A stretch of DNA of 64,000 nucleotides from [Clostridium] symbiosum (GCA_036419695.1 CP143946.1:248001-312000), one strand, 5' to 3'. Shown: positions 43,711 to 51,875, numbered from the stretch's first letter. Notes: generated from the letters alone by a model not told the origin. Program-made: numbers and translations.

Positions 43711-44309
43711 TTAGTTGAGATGTGAGGACGCCTCTGTAGGATGGCGGACGGGGTGGTGGGAGGTGTATATGAGTCTTCAGTCCCGGTTTTTAGATTGTCG
43801 TGAGGGGGAATCCAGGAGAAAAAATTCCTACGGGGACTCGCTCCCGCTTGTGGAATGCGCAGCGGATGCTAAGACGTCAAAGAACGCCGTCTAAGCACCG
43901 GCGGATTCCAAGGCCCCCTTCGGAAAGTTTTCTCCTTCCTTCCCCGGGCAGGTGGTCGGCGGGACTGAAGACTCAGGGAAGGTATTGCCCCGTCCGCCGG
44001 CTTCAGAAGCTGATTGTCTCTTTAGTCAAATGCGGAGGCGCTATTCATCAAAACTAATACTTAATTCCAGCAAAACACTCTAAAACCTCACAGGAGCCAG
44101 TCATCCGGAATTCAAAGGAACGTAGTGGCTGCGACAATACCCTTCCCACTTGAAGGAATAGAACAAATCAGCGGCCGCAGGCCGGGGCGGAATGGCGATA
44201 ACCCCGGATTCCCCACCAGCGACAACCTTTACACCGGGACTGAAGACTCATATACAACCTCTCACCATCCCGCCCCCCGGCTGTCCCGGCGCGTTCTCAT
44301 TACTCATCT
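43711..44309. repeat. Composite giant-hairpin element, locus D
   Basis: This 599-bp gene-free locus lies between asnS and a LysR gene. Copy D1 (about 43711-44046) is a full reverse-orientation hairpin: GAGTCTTCAGTCCCGG (43771-43786) pairs with CGGGACTGAAGACTC (43960-43974), GATGGCGGACGGGG pairs with CCCCGTCCGCC, and the apex is GCTAAGACG / CGCCGTCTAAGC. Its leader is partly deleted. Copy D2 has an intact leader GTGGCTGCGACAATACCC (44125-44142) but has lost the inner left arm, keeping the outer stem and right arm (CCGGGACTGAAGACTC at 44234-44249). The D2 end overlaps the LysR stop codon. Confidence 0.88.
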
Positions 44310-45256
44310 AGAGTTCCCCTTAAATAATTTTCCCGCACCGCCCGTACGGACATCTCCTCAAAAGCCCGGATATAAAGCGGTTTTTCAATATAGTTCAGTG
44401 AAATCAAATCAATTCGGAGGAATTTCTTGAAATTTTTAACAGGAAGAATGTGGATATATTCCTCTTTACTGCAGTTTATATTATGGCTGTTAATCCGGGA
44501 CAATAACATGTAGGGAGCGATTCCGGCGCCCACGCCTTTGGCGCACAGGGAAATCTGGGTGTCCGTGTCACTGATCTGGTAAGGGGAATAGAGATCAATA
44601 TGGCACTGATCCAGGTATTCCTGCAGGGCGGAGTTGATGACGCCAGTGGAATAGCTCTTGATAAACGGGATATCGGTAAACTGGTGCAGATCGATCTCGG
44701 ATGACAGAAAGCTCCCGGACTGATCGCCGAAACGGCGTTTCAGCAGTCCGTCTGAAATCATAAAGCAAAGCTCATCTTCACACAGCGGGGTAATGGCAAA
44801 ATCTTCGGCGTAGGGGGTATTGACGCCCATAAACAAATCCACATTGCCCTTCCTGAGATTTTCAGCCAGGACTACGGTGTCATTCATGAAAAAACGGATC
44901 TCCACGTCCGGAAAAGCACGGGAGTATTCCGGCATGACCCAGGGCAGGAAGATTTGGGCGCGGGACGCGCTGATTCCCATGGTAAAGCTGCCCTTCATCC
45001 CGCTGGCACGCTTGGCCAGGCTCTCCTGCAGGCTGCTCTCGATGGCCTGGATTTTCTGAAGGGAGTGGAGCATCGACAGTCCGGCTTCGGTGAGCTGGAA
45101 GCGGGGTTTCCTCGTAAACAGCTTCACTCCGTAATTCTGTTCCATCCGCTTGATGTGATCGCTGACGCACTGCTGTGAGACAAAGGCGCGCTGCGCTGCG
45201 CGGCTGATACTCATTTCTTCGGCAACTAATAAAAAGATCTCCTGATTTGACTGCAA
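44300..45256 (-). CDS. LysR family transcriptional regulator
   Basis: The 318-residue protein has the LysR helix-turn-helix at the N-terminus (ISRAAQRAFVSQQCVSDHIK at about 17-36) and an effector-binding domain from about 90. AAGGAGAACG precedes the ATG. Its last codons and TAA lie within the end of giant-hairpin copy D2, so the element probably supplied or reshaped the 3' end. It is divergent from the YkvI-like transporter operon. A promoter motif shared by that operon and the ilvD-like gene at 48941 suggests it controls both. Confidence 0.93.
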   Translation of the reverse strand: MQSNQEIFLLVAEEMSISRAAQRAFVSQQCVSDHIKRMEQNYGVKLFTRKPRFQLTEAGLSMLHSLQKIQAIESSLQESLAKRASGMKGSFTMGISASRAQIFLPWVMPEYSRAFPDVEIRFFMNDTVVLAENLRKGNVDLFMGVNTPYAEDFAITPLCEDELCFMISDGLLKRRFGDQSGSFLSSEIDLHQFTDIPFIKSYSTGVINSALQEYLDQCHIDLYSPYQISDTDTQISLCAKGVGAGIAPYMLLSRINSHNINCSKEEYIHILPVKNFKKFLRIDLISLNYIEKPLYIRAFEEMSVRAVRENYLRGTLDE

Positions 45257-45558
45257 GGCGTTCTCCTTTCTACAATTATGCCCATTGTTTAAGGTGTCCG
45301 GAGCGTGTAACGCAAGTTCCGGTGGATAAGGGCGCTGTATGCCCTGAAGCTTACGGTACTCTGCCCCCGTACTGTTTCTTTGTGTCAGGGATACGGCAGA
45401 CGTCCGTTCACAAATACGGACACTGCAAGGTACAGTTCTTCTAGATTGGCAGTTCTTCTATATTAAATAAGAATAATTGCAGTATGGATTAAGATTAATT
45501 GCAGTGTACCATGCAGAAATAAAAAATACAAGAAAAATATTGTGATACTGTAAAAATA

Positions 45559-45593
45559 ACTTGTTTGATTTTGGCGTTTGAATTATATATGAT
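45559..45593 (+). promoter_or_regulatory. Promoter of the YkvI-like operon with shared motif
   Basis: ACTTGTTTGATTTTGG (45559-45574) contains a -35 TTGATT (45565-45570), with TATGAT (45588-45593) 17 bp further on. The same 16-bp motif with one change, and the same spacing to the -10, occurs at 48839-48873 before the second dehydratase gene. Transcription should start near 45600, just before a MITE-like element. Confidence 0.65.
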
Positions 45594-45606
45594 AATTGTA
45601 ACAGCT

Positions 45607-45768
45607 AGAGCGTGTTTGAAAATTCATTCCCGTCATCTGCACGCCCCACTTCGCGGTATATTTGGGTTCAATTCAGTCAGCGTAGCCCACTACGCCTCCT
45701 TCATTGGACCCAAATCTCCCACAAAGTGTGACGCACAGCTGGCGGAAAGCAATTTTCAAACACGCTCT
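45607..45768. mobile_element. 162-bp MITE-like element with 18-bp terminal inverted repeats
   Basis: The ends AGAGCGTGTTTGAAAATT (45607-45624) and AATTTTCAAACACGCTCT (45751-45768) are perfect inverted repeats. The interior carries further nested dyads (TTTGGGTTCAAT with ATTGGACCCAAA, and GCGTAGCCCACTACGC), so the whole element can fold. It encodes no transposase and is too small to move by itself. No clear target duplication is visible. It lies between the promoter and the ribosome site of the YkvI-like gene. Confidence 0.85.
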
Positions 45769-45817
45769 GGGATATGGGTGTACATCGAGAGGTCGATTAC
45801 AAAATGGAGGGGAAGTT

Positions 45818-46903
45818 ATGGTTGATACAAATGAAAAAATGAGTTGGGTTAATGTTATCAAAATTGCCGGCGTTTTTGTGTCGTGGGCAATCGGATCGGG
45901 TTCTGTTACCGGTCAGGCATCACTGCAGTATTTCTGCGGTTACGGCATATGGGGATATGCGGGAATCGCAGTGGAGGCGCTGCTGCATCTGTTCCTGTTG
46001 ATTTCCTTCTTTAAACTGGGCCACAAAAAGCAGTTTAAGAGCCCGCTGGATATTTTTACGTACTACTGCGGAGATAAGATTGGTAAAGTATTCCAGCTTC
46101 TGGCAATGGGACTTTTATATTCGGCTCCCGTTGTAATGATTTCCGGCTTCGGCGCGGCGCTCAACCAGCATTTCGGTATGCCGTCACGTCTGGGTTCCGT
46201 TCTTCTTGGAATCTTATGCCTGGTTACAATTCTTCTTGGACTTAAAAAACTTGTCGACATTATCGGCAGTATCGGACCGTTCATGATTGTCCTGACAATC
46301 GGGACCGGTATTTATTATCTGACACAGCATATGGGCGGAGTTGCCGCAGGCATCGAGATGGCGCCCACCCTGAATCTTTCGAGAATCGCACCGACGTGGT
46401 GGCTGGCCGGTTTATATTACACCACCTGTACGCCGTTACAGTCGGCTCCATTTTTCTCGGCGACGGCTAAGAGCTTCAAGGTAAGGAAAGAACTGATTTA
46501 CGGTGCAATCGTGGGAGTGATTTTCTATGCAGCGGCTGATATTGTTATGGCATCCGCACTTTTTGCCAACATTGAGGAATTCAGCACAATGATGATTCCG
46601 AACCTCTACCTGGCAAATACGATCTCCCCGATCCTTGGATTTATCTTTATCATTGTTATATTTATGGCGATTTTCTCATCCTGCGTGCCGTCCATGTTTA
46701 CGCTCTGCGCATCATTCTGCGAAGAGAAAACACCGGCTTACAACAAATTTGCGGTTATTCTGGTCATTGCATCCGTTCTCTGCTCCATGCTTCTTCCGTT
46801 TGACAAGCTTCTGGGACTGGTATACGGCGTATACGGCGTGCTCGGCGGTATCTTCGTGTTATTTATGATAGTAAAACAGATTCAGGAGAAAAGAGCAGCA
46901 TAA
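45818..46903 (+). CDS. YkvI-like membrane transporter
   Basis: The 361-residue protein has about ten helices and resembles the YkvI family, a poorly characterised branch of the amino acid/sodium symporter (LeuT-like) superfamily. Recognisable parts are IKIAGVFVSWAIGSGSVTGQ at the start and CTPLQSAPFFSATAKSFK in the middle. The ATG at 45818 is chosen because GGAGGGG lies 7 bp upstream; the frame is open back into the MITE-like element but lacks a start site. It heads a run of genes (nitrilase, DUF6282 hydrolase, then the dehydratase) and probably imports their substrate. Confidence 0.8.
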   Translation: MVDTNEKMSWVNVIKIAGVFVSWAIGSGSVTGQASLQYFCGYGIWGYAGIAVEALLHLFLLISFFKLGHKKQFKSPLDIFTYYCGDKIGKVFQLLAMGLLYSAPVVMISGFGAALNQHFGMPSRLGSVLLGILCLVTILLGLKKLVDIIGSIGPFMIVLTIGTGIYYLTQHMGGVAAGIEMAPTLNLSRIAPTWWLAGLYYTTCTPLQSAPFFSATAKSFKVRKELIYGAIVGVIFYAAADIVMASALFANIEEFSTMMIPNLYLANTISPILGFIFIIVIFMAIFSSCVPSMFTLCASFCEEKTPAYNKFAVILVIASVLCSMLLPFDKLLGLVYGVYGVLGGIFVLFMIVKQIQEKRAA

Positions 46904-46940
46904 CGGTTCAGCACAAAGTGATAAGTTTACAGGAGGTAAG

Positions 46941-47753
46941 ATGGATCAATTTAAAATAGCACTGATTCAGTCATCGTGGGCATTGGGGGACGTGAAGGCC
47001 AATGTCCGTAAAGCGGAAGAAAAGATCCGCGAGGCGTGCGGCAATGGAGCCAATTTCGTCTGCCTGCCCGAAGGATTTAATACGGGATATTACTGTTTCG
47101 ATTATGTGACAATGAAAAATGCGGCCGAACCCCTGGACGGAGAAACAATTACTAAGATGAGGAGTCTGGCAAAGGAGCTGGGAATCCACCTCCTGGCGCC
47201 GATTATGATGACGGCCGGCACCGGAATTGTCGAAAACACGGCGGTTCTGATTGACGATGAGGGCGTTGTGCTCGGCCATTATTCCAAATCCCACCTGGTA
47301 GGGGCGGAACAGCTTCATTTGAACAGGGGAAGGAAATTCCCGGTATTTCGGACAAAATATGGAACCATCGGCATTGTCATCTGTTACGATATCTGTTTCC
47401 CGGAGACAACCCGTATCCTTGCACTTGAGGGGGCGGATTTGATCCTGTGTCCGGCGGCATGGAGGGACGGGTCTTATTTCAGGGACTGGCTGAACCAGGT
47501 GACGGAGGTGCGTGCACTGGACAACAATGTCTTTGTGGCGCTGATAAATTTCACGGGAGAACTGCCTGATTCGCCGTTCTGCGGCTGCAGCCAGGTGGTC
47601 AGCCCGATTGGAAAGGTGCTGGGAAGATGTTCACCGGATCGTGAGGAGATTCTCTATCAGGATATTGATATGAGCATGGTGCACAAAGAGCGGATGGGAA
47701 ATACGGTGATGATCGACCGTCATCCGGAATTATATTCACGTATTACCGAATAG
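46941..47753 (+). CDS. Carbon-nitrogen hydrolase (nitrilase superfamily)
   Basis: The 270-residue protein has the full Glu44 (LPEGFNTGYY), Lys116 (YSKSHLV), Cys148 (VICYDICFPE) triad. Length and sequence resemble N-carbamoyl or omega-amidase-type members, which act on small amides. CAGGAGG precedes the ATG, 37 bp after the YkvI-like gene. It differs clearly from the other nitrilase-family protein at 33708 (RYRKK loop there, YSKSH here), so the two are not recent duplicates. It likely deamidates the imported compound. A terminator follows. Confidence 0.92.
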   Translation: MDQFKIALIQSSWALGDVKANVRKAEEKIREACGNGANFVCLPEGFNTGYYCFDYVTMKNAAEPLDGETITKMRSLAKELGIHLLAPIMMTAGTGIVENTAVLIDDEGVVLGHYSKSHLVGAEQLHLNRGRKFPVFRTKYGTIGIVICYDICFPETTRILALEGADLILCPAAWRDGSYFRDWLNQVTEVRALDNNVFVALINFTGELPDSPFCGCSQVVSPIGKVLGRCSPDREEILYQDIDMSMVHKERMGNTVMIDRHPELYSRITE

Positions 47754-47798
47754 CGGACTCCTGTGAAACGTCGGGAGGCCGGTAAAAAAGAGACATTG

Positions 47799-47838
47799 AA
47801 AAGCCGGTGATTCCATGTGTTCATGGACGCCGGCTTTT
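47799..47838 (+). terminator. Intrinsic terminator after the nitrilase gene
   Basis: AAAAGCCGG pairs with CCGGCTTTT over an inner partial stem TCCATG / CATGGA. The T-run is short. Some read-through to the DUF6282 gene, which starts about 90 bp later, is likely. Confidence 0.7.
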
Positions 47839-47929
47839 ATCAACTTATCATTGACGGCTGCGGCTCATTGTCAATGATAAACCTGGAGCATGCTTCCAGG
47901 TGTTTTTCGTAAGGCGGAAGGGAGATATT

Positions 47930-48802
47930 ATGGAACATGACAGGAGAGAACAGGTAAAGGAATTGCTGAGAGGAGCCTATGATCTCCACGTACACCCGGC
48001 GCCGTCGGCATTCAGCCGGGCGCTGGACGACTGGGAGCTGATGCAGGAGGCGGACGGGGCGGGGATGGCCGGTGTCCTGATTAAATCACACTATGGCTGC
48101 ACGGCCGCCAGGGCCGCGACGGTCAACCGAAAGAGCGGCTGCCGGGCAAAAGCGTACGGCGGTCTGGCCCTCAATTGGCCCACGGGCGGGCTGAACCCCT
48201 ATGCGGTGGAAAACTGCCTCCATGAGGGAGGGATTCTCATATGGATGCCCACCCGGGACGCCGGGCACTGCCTGGAATTCGGGCCGATGCCGGGAGATTT
48301 CTTCAGCCGGCCGGGCATTACGATCCTGGACGGGGAGGGAAAGATTCTTCCGGAGGTCTATGAGATTATGGACATTGTCAAAAAATACGGAGCATATCTT
48401 GGAACCGGGCACTTAAGCCGGGAGGAATCGGTACGGCTCTGCCGTTTGGGGAGAGGGCGCGGGGTAAATATGATACTGACCCATCCCGAGTGGAGCAGAA
48501 CCAGAATTGACGGCGCCATGCAGGCGGAGCTGGCATCCCTGGGAGTTGTGATTGAAAAAAACTGGGTCAATCTGGCGGAAGGCACCGTAACAGCGGAGGA
48601 AATGGCTGCCAATATCCGGCTGTCCGGTGTGGAACACACCTATATGGCAACAGACAGAGGGCAAAAGGGATTCGAACATCCGGCCCGTGGAATGGCGCTT
48701 TTTATGGAGACGCTTCTTGAAAACGGATTCAGCGAAAAAGAAATCATTACGATGTCCCATACCGTACCGTCATGTATTGCAGACCGTCAGGCAGCGTTTT
48801 AA
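47930..48802 (+). CDS. DUF6282-type metal-dependent hydrolase
   Basis: The 290-residue protein starts at ATG 47930 (AAGGGAG upstream); an in-frame ATG 10 codons earlier has no such site. An early metal motif DLHVHPAPS (His20, His22) and later segments GTGHLSREE, LTHPEWSRTR and MATDRGQKG have the spacing of amidohydrolase/PHP-like TIM-barrel metal sites. The family (DUF6282) has no firmly known reaction. It lies between the nitrilase and dehydratase genes, probably as one step of the same pathway, for example ring or lactone opening; that step is speculative. Confidence 0.8.
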   Translation: MEHDRREQVKELLRGAYDLHVHPAPSAFSRALDDWELMQEADGAGMAGVLIKSHYGCTAARAATVNRKSGCRAKAYGGLALNWPTGGLNPYAVENCLHEGGILIWMPTRDAGHCLEFGPMPGDFFSRPGITILDGEGKILPEVYEIMDIVKKYGAYLGTGHLSREESVRLCRLGRGRGVNMILTHPEWSRTRIDGAMQAELASLGVVIEKNWVNLAEGTVTAEEMAANIRLSGVEHTYMATDRGQKGFEHPARGMALFMETLLENGFSEKEIITMSHTVPSCIADRQAAF

Positions 48803-48838
48803 AATGCACAAGTACTAACTTGTTTATATCCAAAAAAT

Positions 48839-48873
48839 ACTTGTTTGATATTGGATATGGAACGTTGTATATT
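48839..48873 (+). promoter_or_regulatory. Promoter of the dehydratase-hydrolase pair with shared motif
   Basis: ACTTGTTTGATATTGG (48839-48854) holds TTGATA (48845-48850) and is followed after 17 bp by TATATT (48868-48873). The motif and spacing match the promoter at 45559-45593. A further partial copy ACTTGTTTATATCC lies at 48818-48831, giving a two-site arrangement upstream of the -35. A short GCGCC / GGCGC hairpin lies in the leader at about 48890-48910. Confidence 0.65.
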
Positions 48874-48940
48874 AAAGATAAGAAATGAAGCGCCAAACAG
48901 ACAGGCGCTGGTTAACAAATTAAAATAAGGAGGATTTCGA

Positions 48941-50665
48941 ATGGATGAATCAAGATTCCAATACAGCGAATATAAAAGCGGCGAGCTGATTAACGGCATC
49001 GAACGTTCCGCCCACCGCGCCCTGCTGTACAGCACAGGCCTTGATACGGACGACTTACATAAACCGTTGATTGCTGTGGTGAATTCCTTTACCGAGATGG
49101 TTCCCGGCCACATTCATCTGAGAGAGATAGCGGAGCATGTAAAAGCGGGGATTTGGGAGGCCGGGGGAATTCCCCGTGAATTCAGCACCATAGCCCTTTG
49201 CGATGGTATCTGCCAGGGACACCGGGGAATGAGTTACCCCCTCCCCAGCAGGGAAAATATTGCCGATGCCGTAGAAATGATGATAGAGGCGCATCATTTT
49301 GACGCAATGGTCATGCTGCCGGGATGTGACAAGATTGTTCCCGGCATGATTATGGCAGCGGCCAGAGTGAACATTCCCGCAATCATCCTGCCGGGTGGTC
49401 CGATGATGGCAGGAAGCTATAAAGATAAGGAAGTCATAACACTGACCGACATGAGGGAATTTATCGGCCAGGTCCAGACCGGGAAAATGTCGGTGGACGA
49501 TTTGCTGGAGATTGAAAAGAGAGCGCTTCCGACTTACGGAACATGCGCTATGCTCGGAACGGCAAACTCCATGAGCTGTATGGCGGAAATACTGGGACTG
49601 GCGCTTCCGCACAGCTGTACGGCTCTCGCCGTGTCGGCCGATAAGCGCAGATTTGCAAAGCAGTCGGGCAAACGCGCCGTGGAGATGATTAAGGAAGATT
49701 TGACGGCCAGGAAAATCCTGTCCAGGGACGCCCTGTTAAACGGTATCAGCGCCGCCATGGCGATGGGAGCATCCACCAATACGGTTCTTCATCTGATGTC
49801 CATCGCAAATGAGGCAAAGGTGAAGCTGGATCTGAAAGATTTCGACCGCATCAGCCGGAAGGTTCCCTATCTCTGCAACCTCAAGCCGTCCGGAAAGTAT
49901 CCTCTTTCCGTCCTGCATGAGAACGGCGGGGTTCCGTCCGTACTGAAGGCAATTGAGAGCAGGCTGGAACCAAACCACATGACGGTGACCGGAAAGACGA
50001 TGATAGAAAATCTGAAGGACGTGCCTCTTGTGGAAAACGACGTGATTTACCCATTTGACAAGCCTAAGAATGAAGAAGGCGGAATCGCCGTCTTATACGG
50101 CAGCCTGGCTCCGGACGGAGCCGTTGTTAAAAAGTCCGGCGTGAAGCCGTCCATGTACCAGTTTACGGGCCGCGCCAGGGTATTCCATTCCATGGAGGAT
50201 GCAAGCCATGCTGTTTCAACGGACCAGATTAAAGAGGGCGATGTGATAGTTATACGCTACGAAGGCCCGAAAGGCGGACCTGGAATGAGGGAGATGCATA
50301 TGACAACCTCGCTTCTGGTGGGAAGAGGAATGGACGAGAGCTGTGCCCTGGTTACCGACGGACGCTTCTCCGGTTCCACGAGAGGACCGTGCATCGGCCA
50401 TATCTCCCCGGAGGCGGCCGCGGGCGGACCAATTGCCGCAGTGGAGGATGGGGACAGGATTATCATCGACATACCAAACCGCAGACTGGATTTGGAGGTG
50501 CCGGATGAAGTGATTAAAGAGCGCCTGAAAAAGGTGAAACCGCTTGTAAAGCCCAGAACGCCCGCCCTGGAGAAATACGCCGCCCTGGTTACATCAGCCG
50601 ATCAGGGAGCGGTGCTGAGAGTGCCTGACATATTAAAGAATGAAATAAACGGGGGAACGAAATGA
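48941..50665 (+). CDS. IlvD/Edd family dehydratase (second copy)
   Basis: The 574-residue protein is of IlvD type: PGHIHL (55-60), Cys87 (LCDGICQGHRGM), Cys129 (PGCDKIVPGM), Cys202 (GTCAMLGTANSM), and intact YEGPKGGPGM and DGRFSGSTRGPC segments. The PGHxHL form with Cys in CDG is the common variant in Clostridia and archaea. TAAGGAGG precedes the ATG. Its stop overlaps the next ATG (ATGA). It is clearly different from the dehydratase at 19850. A catabolic hydroxy-acid dehydratase is favoured over branched-chain amino acid synthesis by context, but true dihydroxy-acid dehydratase activity cannot be excluded. Confidence 0.9.
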   Translation: MDESRFQYSEYKSGELINGIERSAHRALLYSTGLDTDDLHKPLIAVVNSFTEMVPGHIHLREIAEHVKAGIWEAGGIPREFSTIALCDGICQGHRGMSYPLPSRENIADAVEMMIEAHHFDAMVMLPGCDKIVPGMIMAAARVNIPAIILPGGPMMAGSYKDKEVITLTDMREFIGQVQTGKMSVDDLLEIEKRALPTYGTCAMLGTANSMSCMAEILGLALPHSCTALAVSADKRRFAKQSGKRAVEMIKEDLTARKILSRDALLNGISAAMAMGASTNTVLHLMSIANEAKVKLDLKDFDRISRKVPYLCNLKPSGKYPLSVLHENGGVPSVLKAIESRLEPNHMTVTGKTMIENLKDVPLVENDVIYPFDKPKNEEGGIAVLYGSLAPDGAVVKKSGVKPSMYQFTGRARVFHSMEDASHAVSTDQIKEGDVIVIRYEGPKGGPGMREMHMTTSLLVGRGMDESCALVTDGRFSGSTRGPCIGHISPEAAAGGPIAAVEDGDRIIIDIPNRRLDLEVPDEVIKERLKKVKPLVKPRTPALEKYAALVTSADQGAVLRVPDILKNEINGGTK

Positions 50666-51540
50666 TAACAAAACCGATGTACTTTTACAGTAACTGTTAC
50701 CGTCTGGCGGCCGCACTTTACCTTCCGGACGACTATAAAGAGGGGGAGAAACTTCCCTGTATTATCCCGAATTCCGGTTATATTGGATTAAACGCAATTT
50801 ATCCGGCATTATTTGCCCGCGCCCTGACAAAGAGGGGCTACGCCTGTTTTGGCTTTGATTACCGCGGTTTCCTTCAGAATGAGGGGCCTGCCGGCGTATG
50901 TAAGCTGGATGAGCAGGTGGAAGATATCAGAAACGCCGTTACGTTTGCCGGGACGCTTCCCGAGGTCGACGCAGACCGGATTGGACTGCTTGGCTGGGCC
51001 ATGGCGGCAGGCCTTTCCTTCAGGGAGGCGCAGCTTGATAAGCGCGTCAGGGCCGTCGCAGGCTTAAACGGCTTCTACTGCGGCGAGAGATGGCTCCACC
51101 AGGTCTTCTCCCATGTAGACTTTGTCAAGATGCAGAAAGAGATCGGGGAGGAGGAAATCCGGATTGTAAAGGAAGGCACGAGGCGGTTTGATAACCCGTT
51201 CCACTTTTATCCGCTGGATCCCGACACCGAGGAAGTTGTCCATGATAATCTCTATACGGTGGATGGCTACGGTCAGGAGATTTCCCTGGAACTGGGCCGT
51301 TCCCTGATGGACTTCAACTCCGAGAAAAATATTGAGGACGTGAAAGTCCCGGCTTTTATCGGACACGGCAAATACAATCTGCTCCACCCAATCAGCGAAT
51401 CCGAACTGTTTTACGATAAGCTGCAGTGCGAAAAAACCTTCTATGCAATCGAAGGAAAGCACAACGACTTCATGTTTGACGATCATGAAGTATTTGAAAA
51501 ACTGATCGGGGAGCTGGATCGCTTCTTTCAGAAAATTTGA
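50662..51540 (+). CDS. Alpha/beta-hydrolase fold protein lacking the nucleophile
   Basis: The 292-residue protein has a dienelactone-hydrolase/DUF-type alpha/beta-hydrolase fold: PCIIPNSGYIG (oxyanion strand region), RGYACFGFDYRG, VDADRIGLLGWAMAAG, and a late GKHNDFM. In the nucleophile elbow the expected G-x-S-x-G reads G111-W-A113-M-A115-A-G, so Ala replaces the catalytic Ser. The acid position reads GKYNLLHP with Asn rather than Asp, while a His is kept in GKHND. It is coupled to the dehydratase by an ATGA overlap. It may be a non-hydrolytic or altered-chemistry partner of that enzyme. Confidence 0.82.
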   Translation: MITKPMYFYSNCYRLAAALYLPDDYKEGEKLPCIIPNSGYIGLNAIYPALFARALTKRGYACFGFDYRGFLQNEGPAGVCKLDEQVEDIRNAVTFAGTLPEVDADRIGLLGWAMAAGLSFREAQLDKRVRAVAGLNGFYCGERWLHQVFSHVDFVKMQKEIGEEEIRIVKEGTRRFDNPFHFYPLDPDTEEVVHDNLYTVDGYGQEISLELGRSLMDFNSEKNIEDVKVPAFIGHGKYNLLHPISESELFYDKLQCEKTFYAIEGKHNDFMFDDHEVFEKLIGELDRFFQKI

Positions 51541-51552
51541 TATCACTGTTTC

Positions 51553-51599
51553 GGGGAGTCCCCATTGCCAGATATTGGCTTTGGAGACTCCCTTTTTTT
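51553..51599 (+). terminator. Intrinsic terminator after the hydrolase gene
   Basis: GGGGAGTC (51553-51560) pairs with GACTCCC (51586-51592), directly followed by seven T. The loop is long at 25 nt. Confidence 0.75.
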
Positions 51600-51702
51600 C
51601 GTGCTTCAACTGTGTTCCACATATTACCAGAGACAAAACCCCTGTTTTCCTGCGATAATACTCAAGTTAGAAATAACTAAGCATCTGCCGTCCGGTGGGG
51701 TA

Positions 51703-51741
51703 AATCCGAAGAGCCGCCCGGCTGAATGCGCGGATTTAAAC
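51703..51741. other. Stem-loop in the glgC upstream region
   Basis: TAAATCCG and CGGATTTA form an outer stem around an inner AGCCG / GGCT hairpin. No T-run follows on either strand. It lies about 140 bp before the glgC promoter, so its role is unknown. Confidence 0.45.
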
Positions 51742-51875
51742 GAAAAAAGGCATAAATAGAGGAAAGAGAGAGGTGGATTTGAAAAAATATAACGAATGAA
51801 AGTAGAGAAATGTCGGAAAATGCACAAAAAAAGTTCAAATTCTAGTAAAGATTTGTTCACTATTTCGAAAAAGTA

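Noticed and set aside
48941..50665. Missing first cluster cysteine (PGH instead of PCN) as a sign of a dead dehydratase
   Set aside because: The PGHxHL variant with Cys in the CDG segment is a common, active branch of the family; both copies here retain it.
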